36,910 bases of DNA from Gammaproteobacteria bacterium (GCA_030431095.1 JAUIJU010000026.1:1-36910), one strand, 5' to 3'. Numbered from the stretch's first letter, positions 9,430-19,589 are shown. Program-made: numbers and translations. The notes: generated by a model from the letters alone, not told the origin.

Positions 9430-10572
9430 TCAGGCAGGCACAGCCTCCGCCACCAGCTGGGCCACGCGCTTGCGCTGCAGGTGCAGCGCCCGCTCGAGGT
9501 CCCGGTAACTGGCGTCCAGCCTGTCGGCGAGTTTCTGCTTGCCCTGCTGGACTTTCTCCATCTGCAGCGCCTGCCACTCCTTGATGGTGCCCAGGTACTG
9601 GGCGTACTCGGTTTCCAGCGTGTCCAGCAGTTCCTTCCAGCGCGGGTTGGCCGGATCGGTTTCCAGGCGCTCGCGCGCCCGCTTGAAGTCCATGTGCAGG
9701 CGCGCTCGCAGGATCTTGAACTGCGGCGTGCGGCGCAGGTCGGTGGCCATGCCCATGCCCGCGGCCATGCCGATAAACCACTTGTTCAGATCGATGGCGA
9801 ACCAACGCACGCCGTTGCGGTAGTCGTTCTGAAACAGGTGATGGAAGTTATGGTAGCCCTCGCCATAAGTGAAAATGGACAGGAACCAGTTGTCCCGGGC
9901 GCTGTTCTCGTCGGTATAGGGCTGCTTCCCCCACATGTGCGCCAGGGAGTTGATGAAAAACGTGAAGTGGTGGTTCAGCACCAGGCGGAACACGCCGGCC
10001 AGCAGGAACACGCCGATGGGGTCGCCGACCAGGAAACCCAGTCCCAGCGGGAGCAGGATGTTGGTGGCCAGCACCAGTTCCAGGTAGTGCTTGTGCTGCC
10101 ACATCACCACCGGATTCTTTTTCAGGTCGGGCACGATGGAATAGTCCACCTCGCCGCTCTTGTAGTCCTTCAGCATCCAGCCGATGTGCGCGAACCAGAA
10201 TCCGCGTCCGATGGAGTACGGGTCCCTCTCATCGTCATCCACGTCGCGATGGTGCACCCGGTGACGGGCCGACCAGATCAGGATGGAGTTCTGCAACGAC
10301 ATGCCGCCGACGATGGCCAGGAACCACTGCAGGGCGGGACTGGCCACGTAGGTGCGGTGCGACCAGAGGCGGTGGTAGCCACTGCCAATGCCGATACCGG
10401 TGAGCAACATGAAGATGCCGAAGAAGGCCCAGGCCCAGCCGGAAAATCCGACCGTGAAACCATACCAGGGCACCAGGGTCACGCCCAGGATGAAGGTCAG
10501 GCCCAGGGTCAGGGTCACCGGCCAGTTGCGCACGCCTTCTTCCTGGAAGGTCTTGGGTTCAAGGTGGGTCAT
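9430..10572 (-). CDS. Delta-9-type fatty acid desaturase with coiled-coil tail
   Basis: A membrane di-iron desaturase that should introduce a double bond into acyl-CoA or lipid acyl chains, raising membrane fluidity. The three histidine boxes are intact: HRLWSH (67-72), HRVHH (104-108) and HNFHH (241-245). Hydrophobic helices lie near 20-60, 80-100 and 165-205. At 380 residues, the last 80 or so (about 300-380) form a charged helical stretch rich in E, K, R and Q that looks like a coiled coil, beyond the catalytic part. The ATG at 10572 is clear although its ribosome site is weak. The gene stands alone between repeat copy 2 and yadH. The bacterial SCD-like branch is the best match. Confidence 0.92.
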   Translation of the reverse strand: MTHLEPKTFQEEGVRNWPVTLTLGLTFILGVTLVPWYGFTVGFSGWAWAFFGIFMLLTGIGIGSGYHRLWSHRTYVASPALQWFLAIVGGMSLQNSILIWSARHRVHHRDVDDDERDPYSIGRGFWFAHIGWMLKDYKSGEVDYSIVPDLKKNPVVMWQHKHYLELVLATNILLPLGLGFLVGDPIGVFLLAGVFRLVLNHHFTFFINSLAHMWGKQPYTDENSARDNWFLSIFTYGEGYHNFHHLFQNDYRNGVRWFAIDLNKWFIGMAAGMGMATDLRRTPQFKILRARLHMDFKRARERLETDPANPRWKELLDTLETEYAQYLGTIKEWQALQMEKVQQGKQKLADRLDASYRDLERALHLQRKRVAQLVAEAVPA

Positions 10573-10686
10573 GATGTGGGTGTTTCTCGTGATTTTGAGG
10601 CCATTTTACTGCATCGGCCTTGCAGGGACGTTAAATATTTGCCGCTAAATGCAGGCGTTAGCGCCGGAATTCAAGAAGCCACGCGC

Positions 10687-11456
10687 CTAGCTGCGCATCC
10701 CCTTGCCGGTGTTGAGCAGGTACATGCAGGTGGCGAACAGCAGCACCCCGAACACGCCGATGATGGCGTAGGCGGTACCCAGGCTCACGTCGGACACGCC
10801 CAGCATGCCGTATCGGAAGCCGTTGACCATGTACAGGATGGGGTTGAAGGCCGACACCTTCTGCCAGAATTCGGGCAGCAGGGAAATGGAGTAGAACACG
10901 CCGCCCAGGTAGGTCAGCGGTGTGAGCACGAAGGTCGGGATGATGGCGATGTCGTCGAATTTCTCGGCGAAAATCGCGTTCACCATTCCGGCCATGGCGA
11001 ACACCACGGCGGTGAGCACCAGGACCGAGAGGGTGACCCAGGGATGCTGCACTTTCAGCTCCGTGAAGAACAACGAGACCAGGATGACCACCGCGCCCAC
11101 CAGCAGGCCGCGTACCAGGGCACCGGTGACGTAGCCGGCGAGGATCACCCAGTTGGGCAGCGGGGAAATCAGCAACTCCTCGATGTGGTGCCCGAACTTC
11201 GCACCAAAAAACGACGACACCATGTTGCCGTAGGAGTTGGTGATGACCGACATCATCACCAGGCCGGGTACGATGAACTGCATGTAGTCGAAGCCGCCCA
11301 TTTCACCGATGCGGCTGCCGATCAGGTTGCCGAAGATGATGAAATAAAGGCTCATGGTGATGGCCGGCGGCACCACGGTCTGGCCCCAGATGCGCAGGAT
11401 GCGCACGATCTCCTTGCGCACGATGGTCTTGTAGCCGATCCAGTTGAGCGACGCGT

Positions 11457-11460
<4 letters not shown>
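10687..11460 (-). CDS. yadH: ABC-2 type permease, YadH-like
   Basis: A 257-residue inner-membrane permease with the six-helix ABC-2 layout. It begins MNASLNWIGYKTIVRKEI, an amphipathic N-terminus usual for the family. The ATG at 11460 overlaps the TGA of yadG by four bases (ATGA), which fixes the start; the open frame continues further upstream but would run inside yadG. It should pair with YadG to form an exporter. The substrate of E. coli YadGH is not established. The region between its stop and the desaturase (10573-10686) holds a small GGCG/CGCC hairpin without a T tract. Confidence 0.92.
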
Positions 11461-12377
<917 letters not shown>

Positions 12378-12443
12378 GGTTCCAGGGTTCAGAATGCGGC
12401 CCGGTTCGGGGCCGGGTTTGGGAGAGGGCGCGGCAAGCGGGCT

Positions 12444-12449
12444 ATTATA
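12444..12449 (-). promoter_or_regulatory. Probable -10 element for yadGH
   Basis: The minus strand reads TATAAT, 67 bp upstream of the yadG start. The plus strand reads TATTAT one base to the left (12443-12448), so the same AT patch could also serve the divergent peptidase operon. No strong -35 is visible for either direction. Confidence 0.35.
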
Positions 12450-12532
12450 CGGCCCCGTGACGCCACGGCCAGCCAATGACCAACCGCCTATGGACGCAGG
12501 TACGCCACGCCTCTAACCTTTGGGTCCTGACG

Positions 12533-14020
12533 ATGATTTCCCTTGCACGACCACTCCCGGGAGGGCGCACCGCTGCCCTGCTTCTGACCCTGCTGCTGAT
12601 CAGCACGCGGGCGCTCGCCCTGCCCGAGGACAACACGATCGACTTCGACAACTGCACGCTGTCCATGCCCGGCTCTCCGGTCACCGCGGCAGCGCGGTGC
12701 GGGCATCTCGAGGTGCCGGAGAACCCGGATGACCCCGACGGCCGCCAGGTCCGGATACACGTGGCCGTGGGGGAGGCCGGGTCACAGACGCCGGCCGAAG
12801 ATCCCGTGTTCTTTTTCGCCGGCGGGCCGGGCCAGGCCGCCAGCGAAACCTGGGTGATGATACGCAGCGCCATGCGCCGCCTGCGCAAGAACCGCGATAT
12901 CGTGATGGTCGATCAGCGCGGCACCGGCGGTTCCAATCGGCTGCAGTGCCCCAGCGAGGAGGTCATGGACCTCAACGCCGCCATCGACTACGACGAGATC
13001 ACGCGCGAGGCGGAGCGTTGCCTGCAGCAACTGGACGGTGATCCCCGCTACTACACCACGACCATCGCCATGGGCGACATCGACCGCGTGCGGCAGGCCA
13101 TGGGTTACGACAAGATCAACCTGGTCGGTGTGTCCTACGGTACACGGGCCGCCCAGGTTTACCTGCGGCAGTATCCGGACACCGTGCGCAGCGTGGTGCT
13201 CGACAGCGTGGTGCCCATGCAACTGGCCCTGGGCCAGGAGCACGCCCCCATGCTGGACGCCGCGGTGGCGCGGGTGCTGGCCGACTGCGCCGGGCAGGAC
13301 GGCTGCAACCGCCTGTTCCCCAACCAGGCCGACGAACTGAACGCCCTGTTCGCCGAGCTGCGCCAGGCGCCACGCCAGGTCACCCTGCCCCACCCGGTCA
13401 CCGGCGAACCCGAAACCCTGCGCCTGACCGCCGAGACACTGGCCGTGGCGGTGCGCTTTCTCAGTTACACCTCCGAGAGCCAGGCGTTGCTGCCGCTGCT
13501 GGTGAACGAGGCCCTGGAAACCGGCGACCTGCGCCGGCTCGCCAGCCAGGCCATGCTGGTCATGGGCGGCCTCACCGAGGCCATCGCCCGCGGCATGGAA
13601 TTGTCGGTGATGTGCAGCGAGGATTACCCCTTCCTCAACCTGGGCGCCGACCAGTCCGATACGCTGCTGGGCGACATCATGCTCAGAGGCATCGAGGCCC
13701 AGTGCCGCGTGTGGCCGAAAGGCGCGGTGCCGGACGATTTCCACGAGCCGGTGCGCGCCGATGTGCCCGTCCTGCTGCTGTCCGGCGAGCGCGACCCGGT
13801 GACACCGCCGCACTACGCTGAACTCGTCGCCGAAACGTTTCCTTTCAGCCTGCACCTGGTGGCCCGCGGGCAGGCCCACTCGGTGATGCGTCACCGCTGC
13901 GTGCAGGAAGTGGCCACCCACTTCATCCAGGCCGGCACGCTGGCGCAACTGGACACCGAGTGCGTCGATACCATCGAGCCGGCGCCCTTCTTTACCAGCC
14001 TGCTGGGACCCGAGCCGTGA
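12533..14020 (+). CDS. Secreted alpha/beta hydrolase, S33 (proline iminopeptidase/tripeptidyl aminopeptidase) type
   Basis: An exported serine peptidase of the alpha/beta-hydrolase fold. From the ATG at 12533 the protein is 495 residues with a signal peptide ending RALA. The frame opens at 12476, but the extra 19 residues would bury the signal peptide. Motifs: GGPGQ (oxyanion loop), DQRGTGGSN, the nucleophile S201 in GVSYG, the acid in SGERDPVTPP and the histidine in GQAHSVM, with a TAP-like C-terminal region. It should cleave N-terminal residues or short peptides in the periplasm. Its stop overlaps the GTG of the next gene by four bases (GTGA), so it is the first gene of a three-gene operon with an ABC transporter. 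Confidence 0.88.
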   Translation: MISLARPLPGGRTAALLLTLLLISTRALALPEDNTIDFDNCTLSMPGSPVTAAARCGHLEVPENPDDPDGRQVRIHVAVGEAGSQTPAEDPVFFFAGGPGQAASETWVMIRSAMRRLRKNRDIVMVDQRGTGGSNRLQCPSEEVMDLNAAIDYDEITREAERCLQQLDGDPRYYTTTIAMGDIDRVRQAMGYDKINLVGVSYGTRAAQVYLRQYPDTVRSVVLDSVVPMQLALGQEHAPMLDAAVARVLADCAGQDGCNRLFPNQADELNALFAELRQAPRQVTLPHPVTGEPETLRLTAETLAVAVRFLSYTSESQALLPLLVNEALETGDLRRLASQAMLVMGGLTEAIARGMELSVMCSEDYPFLNLGADQSDTLLGDIMLRGIEAQCRVWPKGAVPDDFHEPVRADVPVLLLSGERDPVTPPHYAELVAETFPFSLHLVARGQAHSVMRHRCVQEVATHFIQAGTLAQLDTECVDTIEPAPFFTSLLGPEP

Positions 14021-14751
14021 TCGAGGTCAGTCACCTGAGCAAGTCATTCGGCGACGTCAAGGCCGTACGCGACATTTCATTCCAGATGCGCGACGGTGAA
14101 ATCACCGGCCTGCTGGGCCCAAACGGGGCCGGCAAGACCACCACCCTGCGTATGCTCTATTCGCTGCTGCCGCCGGACCAGGGCACCATTCGCATTGACG
14201 GCATGGACCCGGTCACCGACGCCCTGGAAATCAAGCGCACCCTGGGCGTGGTGCCGGACAGCCGCGGCCTCTACAAGCGCCTGACCGCGCGCGAGAACAT
14301 CGCCTACTACGGCGAGTTGCACGGCATGGGCAAGGCGCGGATCCAGGAACGCATCGAATCGCTGGCCACAACCCTGAACATGCAGGACTTCATCGACCGC
14401 CGCACTGACGGCTTCTCGCAGGGCCAGCAGGTGAAGGTGGCCATCGCGCGCGCCATGGTGCACGGGCCACAAACGGTGATGCTGGACGAGCCGTCCAACG
14501 GCCTGGACGTGATGACGACGCGCGCGCTGCGCCGGTTCATTCTCGACCTGAAGGGCGCGGGGCACTCGGTGGTGCTGTCCACGCACATCATGCAGGAGGT
14601 CGCCGCGCTGTGTGACCGCATCATCATCATCGCCAAGGGGCGCATCGCCGCCGACGGGACCCAGGCGGAACTGCTCGAGCGCAGCGGCGAGCAGAACATC
14701 GAGGAAGCCTTCGTCAAGCTGATCGGTTCCGACGAGGGCCTGCTGGCATGA
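14017..14751 (+). CDS. natA: ABC transporter ATPase, NatA-type
   Basis: A 244-residue ATPase. Walker A GPNGAGKT (34-41), a signature reading FSQGQ (133-137) and Walker B VMLDEP (154-159) are present. The signature departs from LSGGQ in a way seen in NatA-like ATPases. The GTG at 14017 overlaps the TGA of the upstream peptidase gene; the longer frame from 13960 lies inside that gene and adds nothing family-like. The stop overlaps the ATG of the permease (ATGA). NatAB of Bacillus extrudes sodium, but related pairs have other substrates, so the cargo is uncertain. Confidence 0.9.
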   Translation: MIEVSHLSKSFGDVKAVRDISFQMRDGEITGLLGPNGAGKTTTLRMLYSLLPPDQGTIRIDGMDPVTDALEIKRTLGVVPDSRGLYKRLTARENIAYYGELHGMGKARIQERIESLATTLNMQDFIDRRTDGFSQGQQVKVAIARAMVHGPQTVMLDEPSNGLDVMTTRALRRFILDLKGAGHSVVLSTHIMQEVAALCDRIIIIAKGRIAADGTQAELLERSGEQNIEEAFVKLIGSDEGLLA

Positions 14752-15926
14752 AGGGGCTGTGGACCGTGTTTCGCAAGGAGGTGGTGGAAAACCTCCGTGA
14801 CCGCCGCGCCGCCTTCAACTCGCTGCTGCTGGGCCCGATCCTGTTTCCCTTCCTGATCATCGGCATGAGCTACCTGAGCATCTCGAAACAGGAAGAGCGG
14901 GCCGAGGAAACCCTCGAACTGCCGGTGGTGGGCGCCGAACACGCGCCCAATCTGCTGGGCTTTCTCGAACAGCAGGGCGTGGTGATCCTGGACGCGCCGG
15001 AGGACCCTGAGCAGGTAGTACGCGACCAGGCCTCGCCGCTGGTCTTGCGTATTCCGCCCGAGTTTCCCGAACAGTGGCGCGCCGGCGAACCGGCCCTGGT
15101 GGAAGTGATCGCCGACCCGTCGCGTCGCGAGTCCAACATTCCCATGACCCGCGTGAAATCCATGCTGGCCGGCTACGGACAGCAGATCGGCGCGCAGCGA
15201 CTGCAACTGCGTGGTGTTTCGCCCAGCCTGGCGTCGCCGCTGGTGCCAAAGGACGTGGACCTGTCCACCCCGCAAAGCCGCGGCGCCCTGGCACTGATTT
15301 TCCTGCCCTATTTCCTGATGATCACGGCGTTCACCGGGGGGATGCACCTGGCGATCGATTCGACCGCGGGCGAAAAAGAACGGAAATCGCTGGAGCCGCT
15401 GCTGCTGAACCCGGCGCCGCGCTGGCAGATCATGACCGGCAAAATGGTGGCCACGGCGGCCTTCGCCCTGGCCTCGCTGATGCTGACCTTGCTGTCGTTC
15501 CGCCTGGCCCTGCCCTACATGCCCACCGGCGCGCTGGGTTTCGAACTGGAGCTGGGCCTGGGCATGATCGGCAAACTGCTGCTGGTGGTGGGCCCGGTGG
15601 CCATCCTTGCCGCGGCCTTGCTGACCCTGCTGGCGACCTTCGCCAAGGGCTTCCGCGAGGCGCAGTCCTACATGGGCCTGGTGATCTTCATCCCCATGAT
15701 TCCCAGCCTGATTTTCATGTCCAATCCGGTGAAGCCCGAGGCGTGGATGATGGCCATTCCCATGTTTTCGCAGAACCTGCTGATCGCCGAGTTCATGCGC
15801 GGTGAGCTGGTGCCCACCGCCTGGCTGCTGATCGCATCCGGCGGAACCCTGGTGCTGGGCCTGCTGATGGCCGCCTTCGCCGCCACCCTGTTCAATCGCC
15901 CGAAGGTGATTTTCGGGGGCGGTTGA
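14748..15926 (+). CDS. natB: ABC transporter permease, NatB-type
   Basis: A 392-residue inner-membrane protein. One helix near residues 20-42 is followed by an external domain of about 130 residues, then a cluster of five or more helices from about 180 to the end, the ABC2_membrane_3/NatB layout. The stretch AGEKERKSLEPLLLNP before the third helix is a family mark. It is translationally coupled to the ATPase by a four-base overlap and shares the operon with an exported peptidase. The pairing hints at peptide or bacteriocin export or resistance as an alternative to sodium transport. The 3' end converges on the next gene with a 5-bp gap. Confidence 0.9.
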   Translation: MKGLWTVFRKEVVENLRDRRAAFNSLLLGPILFPFLIIGMSYLSISKQEERAEETLELPVVGAEHAPNLLGFLEQQGVVILDAPEDPEQVVRDQASPLVLRIPPEFPEQWRAGEPALVEVIADPSRRESNIPMTRVKSMLAGYGQQIGAQRLQLRGVSPSLASPLVPKDVDLSTPQSRGALALIFLPYFLMITAFTGGMHLAIDSTAGEKERKSLEPLLLNPAPRWQIMTGKMVATAAFALASLMLTLLSFRLALPYMPTGALGFELELGLGMIGKLLLVVGPVAILAAALLTLLATFAKGFREAQSYMGLVIFIPMIPSLIFMSNPVKPEAWMMAIPMFSQNLLIAEFMRGELVPTAWLLIASGGTLVLGLLMAAFAATLFNRPKVIFGGG

Positions 15927-15931
15927 AGCCG

Positions 15932-17482
15932 CTAGTCCGACGCCGCCCCGCGCGCCGCCGTGACGATTTCGCGCACGTCCGCGAGCAGTTCGGGCGCATC
16001 GAAGACCACGCCGTCCCGGATGGTGTAGCGTACGCCGCCCACGCGCACCGGTTCATTGTCGGCATTGAGCCGGAAGTGCCCGGTGCCGTACAGCACCTTG
16101 AAGTTGCGCAGCGGGTTTTCGCCCACCACCACCAGGTCGGCCAGTTTGCCCACGCGGATGGAACCGATCTCTTCGCTCATGCCCAGCGCCTGGGCACCCA
16201 GGAACGTGGCGGACCGCAGCACCTCGAGCGGGTGAAATCCCGCCTCCTGCAACAGCTCCATCTCGCGAATGTAGCCGAACCCGTACACCTTCCAGATGTA
16301 GCCCGAATCCGAGCCCAGGGTCACGCGCCCGCCGTGGTCCTTGTAGTCGTCCAGGAAGGTCATCCATCGTTGGAAATTGCGCTTCCAGGCGATTTCGTCC
16401 GCGGTGGTCCAGTCGAACCAGTATGACCCGTGGGCGTCGAAGGAAGGCTGGAAAAAAGCCCACAGGTTCGGATGCGTGTAGTCCTGGTGCCAGTCGGCCT
16501 TCATCTCCCGCATCAGGTCCCGGCTGGCCTCGTAGATGGTCAGCGTCGGGTCCAGCGTGAAATCCAGGGCGATCAGCTCGTCGCGCACTGCGTTCCAGGT
16601 GTCGGAACCGGGAGCGGCGGCCTGCAGCCACAGGCGCCCGGCCTCGCCGAACCGGTGCTGCTCGTTGGCGTAGTTGTAGTCCAGCGGGTAGTCCTGCACC
16701 ACCTGCTTTTCGAACATCGCTTCCGGCAAGCCGTACCAGTGCTCCATGGTGGTCATGCCGTGGCGCGCCGAATCGAGCACGTTCCAGTTCACCACGTCCA
16801 GTTGCGCGTGGTGCATGGCCGAGCCCAGGCCCTGCTTCTCCGCTTCGTCCAGCGCGGCAATCATGATCTCGCGTGGCGCACCGAAGAACTTGACGCCGGC
16901 CGCGCCACGTCGCGCCATCTCGCGCACCCACTGGCGCGCATCGTCCGGATCGGTGAACGGCCCGTCGTTGCCCTGGCCGAAGAACACGTAGGGCACGATG
17001 CGTGGCGCCGCGATCTCGTTGGCGGCACTGCGTTCGCGGTGCTGCAGCACCCAGTCCAGGCCGTTGCCACTGCCCGGCTCGCGAACCGTGGTGATACCGT
17101 GCGCCAGCCAGAGCTTGGCCACGTACTCCGCCGGCACACCCTGTTCGTCACCCCCGAAATGGCCATGCATGTCCACGAATCCGGGCAACACCCAGTGCCC
17201 GGCCAGTTCCAGCACGCGGTCGCCTTCGCGCACTTCGATGCGCCGATCCCCGGCAATGGGTCGCAGTATTCCCAGGTTGCGAATCTCGGCAATGCGGTTG
17301 CCTTCGACCAGGATGTCCACCGGTCCGATCGGCGGCGCGCCTTCGCCGTTGACCATCATGACTTCGCGCAGCACCAGGCGCTGAAACGGGCCTTCGCCTC
17401 GCTGACGGTCCGGCGCCGGGGCGGGGGCGGCGAACACCTGGACGGCAAGCAACAGGGCGGACAGGCACATCAGGGGTTTCAT
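15932..17482 (-). CDS. Secreted metal-dependent amidohydrolase
   Basis: A 516-residue exported hydrolase of the imidazolonepropionase/prolidase-like amidohydrolase group. A signal peptide (MKPLMCLSALLLAVQVFAAP) precedes the N-terminal beta part. Metal ligands are visible: the HGH of GFVDMHGHFGG, the lysine of GVKFF, MHHAQLD and MEHW histidines, and the aspartate of LGSDSG. The C-terminus rebuilds the beta sandwich (GKLADLVVV-NPL). The ATG at 17482 is preferred to a GTG nine bases earlier because it begins a normal signal peptide. Exported members cleave dipeptides or cyclic amides; the substrate cannot be told. Confidence 0.87.
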   Translation of the reverse strand: MKPLMCLSALLLAVQVFAAPAPAPDRQRGEGPFQRLVLREVMMVNGEGAPPIGPVDILVEGNRIAEIRNLGILRPIAGDRRIEVREGDRVLELAGHWVLPGFVDMHGHFGGDEQGVPAEYVAKLWLAHGITTVREPGSGNGLDWVLQHRERSAANEIAAPRIVPYVFFGQGNDGPFTDPDDARQWVREMARRGAAGVKFFGAPREIMIAALDEAEKQGLGSAMHHAQLDVVNWNVLDSARHGMTTMEHWYGLPEAMFEKQVVQDYPLDYNYANEQHRFGEAGRLWLQAAAPGSDTWNAVRDELIALDFTLDPTLTIYEASRDLMREMKADWHQDYTHPNLWAFFQPSFDAHGSYWFDWTTADEIAWKRNFQRWMTFLDDYKDHGGRVTLGSDSGYIWKVYGFGYIREMELLQEAGFHPLEVLRSATFLGAQALGMSEEIGSIRVGKLADLVVVGENPLRNFKVLYGTGHFRLNADNEPVRVGGVRYTIRDGVVFDAPELLADVREIVTAARGAASD

Positions 17483-17586
17483 GGCAGTCACGGTGAATCA
17501 TTGGCTGGGGCGGCGTGTGAAGTATAGCGACACCATGACGCCCGCGATGCCTTGAACGCACCCTGGCTGGCGGTCACAATCGGAGC

Positions 17587-17943
17587 ATGGACCTGTTTCG
17601 CGTGTTCCAGATCGAAGCCGCTCACTTTTTGCCCAATGTGCCCGAAGGGCACAAGTGCCGGCGGATGCACGGCCATTCCTTTCGCATCGAGGTGCACGTC
17701 ACCGGGGAGATCGGCGAGACCACGGGTTGGGTCATGGACTTCGCCGACCTCAAGCGCGCCTTCCAACCGCTGTTCGACCAACTCGACCACCGGCTGCTGA
17801 ATGACATAGAGGGCCTGGAAAATCCCACTTCCGAGCACCTGGCGCGCTGGATCTGGCAGCGGCTGGCGCCCGCAGTGCCGGGTTTGAGCCAGGTCGTCGT
17901 GCAGGAAACCTGCAACGCCGGCTGTATCTACCGCGGCCCCTGA
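17587..17943 (+). CDS. queD: 6-carboxy-tetrahydropterin synthase
   Basis: QueD makes 6-carboxy-5,6,7,8-tetrahydropterin from dihydroneopterin triphosphate, the step before QueE in queuosine and 7-deazaguanine synthesis. The 118-residue protein has the zinc ligands H13, H28 and H30, catalytic C24, H68 in DHRLLN and E107 in the QETCNAGC-Y stretch. Length is typical. No other que gene is nearby. PTPS of the biopterin pathway is the alternative, but length and the cysteine spacing fit QueD. Confidence 0.92.
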   Translation: MDLFRVFQIEAAHFLPNVPEGHKCRRMHGHSFRIEVHVTGEIGETTGWVMDFADLKRAFQPLFDQLDHRLLNDIEGLENPTSEHLARWIWQRLAPAVPGLSQVVVQETCNAGCIYRGP

Positions 17944-18217
17944 GCTGCCCACACACGAGGTTCGAGACCCGATCAGACCATCGAGCCGGTGAATTCCCGA
18001 AAAATTCCCGGTGTGGCGTAAAAACCACACAATCGCTCGACCCGGACCCGCCGGCCACCCACCTGTCACCGGCCAGGGCCCTCAAAGCCCACCAAAACAC
18101 CACGTTGCGCCCCGTGTGGCCCCGCATCGACACACGACCTGGAATTCGCCCTTCCGGGAAGGCTGTTGCAACCATGCAACAGCCCCTGGAAACAGGCCGC
18201 TAACTTACCTTAAATGC
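17944..18217. other. Gene-free stretch with perfect dyads upstream of the IPTL-CTERM gene
   Basis: No coding sequence is supported here. Near the queD end, AATTCCCG occurs twice (17992-17999, 18003-18010) and is followed by a perfect dyad GTGTGG/CCACAC with an 8-base loop (18011-18030). Further on, GGCTGTTGCA (18161-18170) and TGCAACAGCC (18175-18184) form a perfect 10-bp stem with an ACCA loop, preceded by the near-palindrome CTTCCGGGAAG. Neither dyad has a T tract, so they are better read as operator sites or leader structures than intrinsic terminators. The larger dyad ends 33 bp before a predicted -35. Confidence 0.55.
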
Positions 18218-18245
18218 TTGTCACCACTACCAATTCTGCTAGCAT
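18218..18245 (+). promoter_or_regulatory. Predicted sigma-70 promoter for the IPTL-CTERM gene
   Basis: TTGTCA (18218-18223) and TAGCAT (18240-18245) are separated by 16 bp, matching 5 and 4 of 6 consensus bases. A start near 18252 gives a 40-base leader. The acs promoter has the same -35 and spacing. Confidence 0.45.
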
Positions 18246-18291
18246 GAGGCTTCCGTCAACGCGCATTCAGAAGGCAGGATACTGCCCGGCT

Positions 18292-19248
18292 ATGAAAACC
18301 CTGGCCCGCATCATCGTGATCGGTTCATTCGTGCTGTCCGCCGGCAGCGCCCTGGGCGCGCCCGTGGGATACAGCGTGAATGCCGACCAGCCGGGCGGCG
18401 ACCAGCTGTATGCGATCGACCTCGCCAATGGCAGCAGCACTGCGCGGGGTCCGGTCCGCTCGGCCACGACCACCTTCACCGACATCGAGGGCATGGCCAT
18501 GGATCCCAACGGGGACCTGTGGGCCATCGACGAAGTCAGCCTGAGCCTGTTCCCGGTGAGCAAGGGCAACGCCACGGTGGACCTCAACGAAGTGGAGCCC
18601 GTCATCGGCCTCGGCGCCCTGTCCGGGAATGACTTCGGCATGACCTTCACCTGTTCGGGCGAACTGTTCGTCACCTCGGTGGCCGACGGTGCGCTGTACC
18701 GGCTTTCGCTGGACGGGGCGGCCTCCCTGGTCGGCAGCGTCGGCGCCAATATCAGCGCACTGGCGGCCTACGGCAACCCGACGCGGCTGTTCGGCCTCAG
18801 CAACGGCCTGCTGGACGAGAACGGCAACCAGGATACGCGTAGCCTGTACGAAATCGATCCGGCCACCGGCGCCACGACCCTGATCGGCGCCCTGGGACCG
18901 GCGGCCAGCGACTATTTCCAGGCAGGGCTGTCGTTCGACGACACCGGCGTTCTGTGGGCCATCACGGACCGACGCACGCAACAGCAGGAATTGCCCAGCG
19001 AAATTCTGCAGCTGGACCTGGTGACCGGCACAGCGACGCTGGTCGCCACCACCGCCGAGTCCGGCTTCGAGAGCCTCGCGGTAGCGCCGCCGGCCGGCTG
19101 CCAGCCGACTCAGCCGCCGACACCGCCGGCCCAGCCCAGCTACGCGACACCGTACCCGCACATTCCCACGCTGGACTCCGCCGGGCGATTCGCCGCCGTG
19201 CTGGTGTTGCTGTTGGCCGGCCTCGCGGTCCTCCGCCAGCGCCCCTGA
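18292..19248 (+). CDS. Exported propeller-like protein with IPTL-CTERM sorting tail
   Basis: A 318-residue exported protein of unknown role. The signal peptide ends near SALGA. The body has repeated units of the form LY-ID-A-G-T, like DUF4394 or lactonase-like propellers. The C-terminus is IPTL, then a hydrophobic helix, then RQRP, which is the IPTL-CTERM signal. Such tails are thought to be recognised by exosortase-like enzymes and linked with envelope or exopolysaccharide biogenesis. A proline-rich linker joins body and tail. The frame opens at 18214, but the ATG at 18292 begins the signal peptide. No sorting enzyme is in the window. Confidence 0.82.
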   Translation: MKTLARIIVIGSFVLSAGSALGAPVGYSVNADQPGGDQLYAIDLANGSSTARGPVRSATTTFTDIEGMAMDPNGDLWAIDEVSLSLFPVSKGNATVDLNEVEPVIGLGALSGNDFGMTFTCSGELFVTSVADGALYRLSLDGAASLVGSVGANISALAAYGNPTRLFGLSNGLLDENGNQDTRSLYEIDPATGATTLIGALGPAASDYFQAGLSFDDTGVLWAITDRRTQQQELPSEILQLDLVTGTATLVATTAESGFESLAVAPPAGCQPTQPPTPPAQPSYATPYPHIPTLDSAGRFAAVLVLLLAGLAVLRQRP

Positions 19249-19340
19249 ACACCCTCGCCCCGCCGACTTCCGGCACTGGCGGTTCCCGCCCCCGGCACCA
19301 CTTGGGCTAAAATTCACCCATTACACATCGGAGTTCGACC

Positions 19341-19589
19341 ATGGTTGGAGGAATCAGCGGCTGGCAGCTTCTCATCCTGCTGCTCATCGTGGTGCTGGTG
19401 TTCGGCACCAAGCGACTGCGCAATATCGGGAGTGATCTCGGCGGCGCGGTGAAGGGTTTCAAGAAAGGGATGGAAAGCGAGGAGGACGCATCCGATCCCG
19501 AACGCCTCGCCGCCGACCCGGAACCTGAATCCAGCACATCCACCCGGGAGGAAGCCCCGGAGACCCGCAAGCCGGGCTCCGAGGTCTGA
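19341..19589 (+). CDS. tatA: Twin-arginine translocase subunit TatA
   Basis: An 82-residue TatA. One N-terminal helix (about 6-21), the FGTKRL hinge, then an amphipathic helix ([13 protein letters not shown]) and an acidic, disordered tail. TatA oligomers form the passage for folded proteins carrying RR signal peptides. CGGAG stands ahead of the ATG, and a TAAAAT at 19308-19313 may be the -10. It is the first gene of tatABC. Confidence 0.97.
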   Translation: MVGGISGWQLLILLLIVVLVFGTKRLRNIGSDLGGAVKGFKKGMESEEDASDPERLAADPEPESSTSTREEAPETRKPGSEV

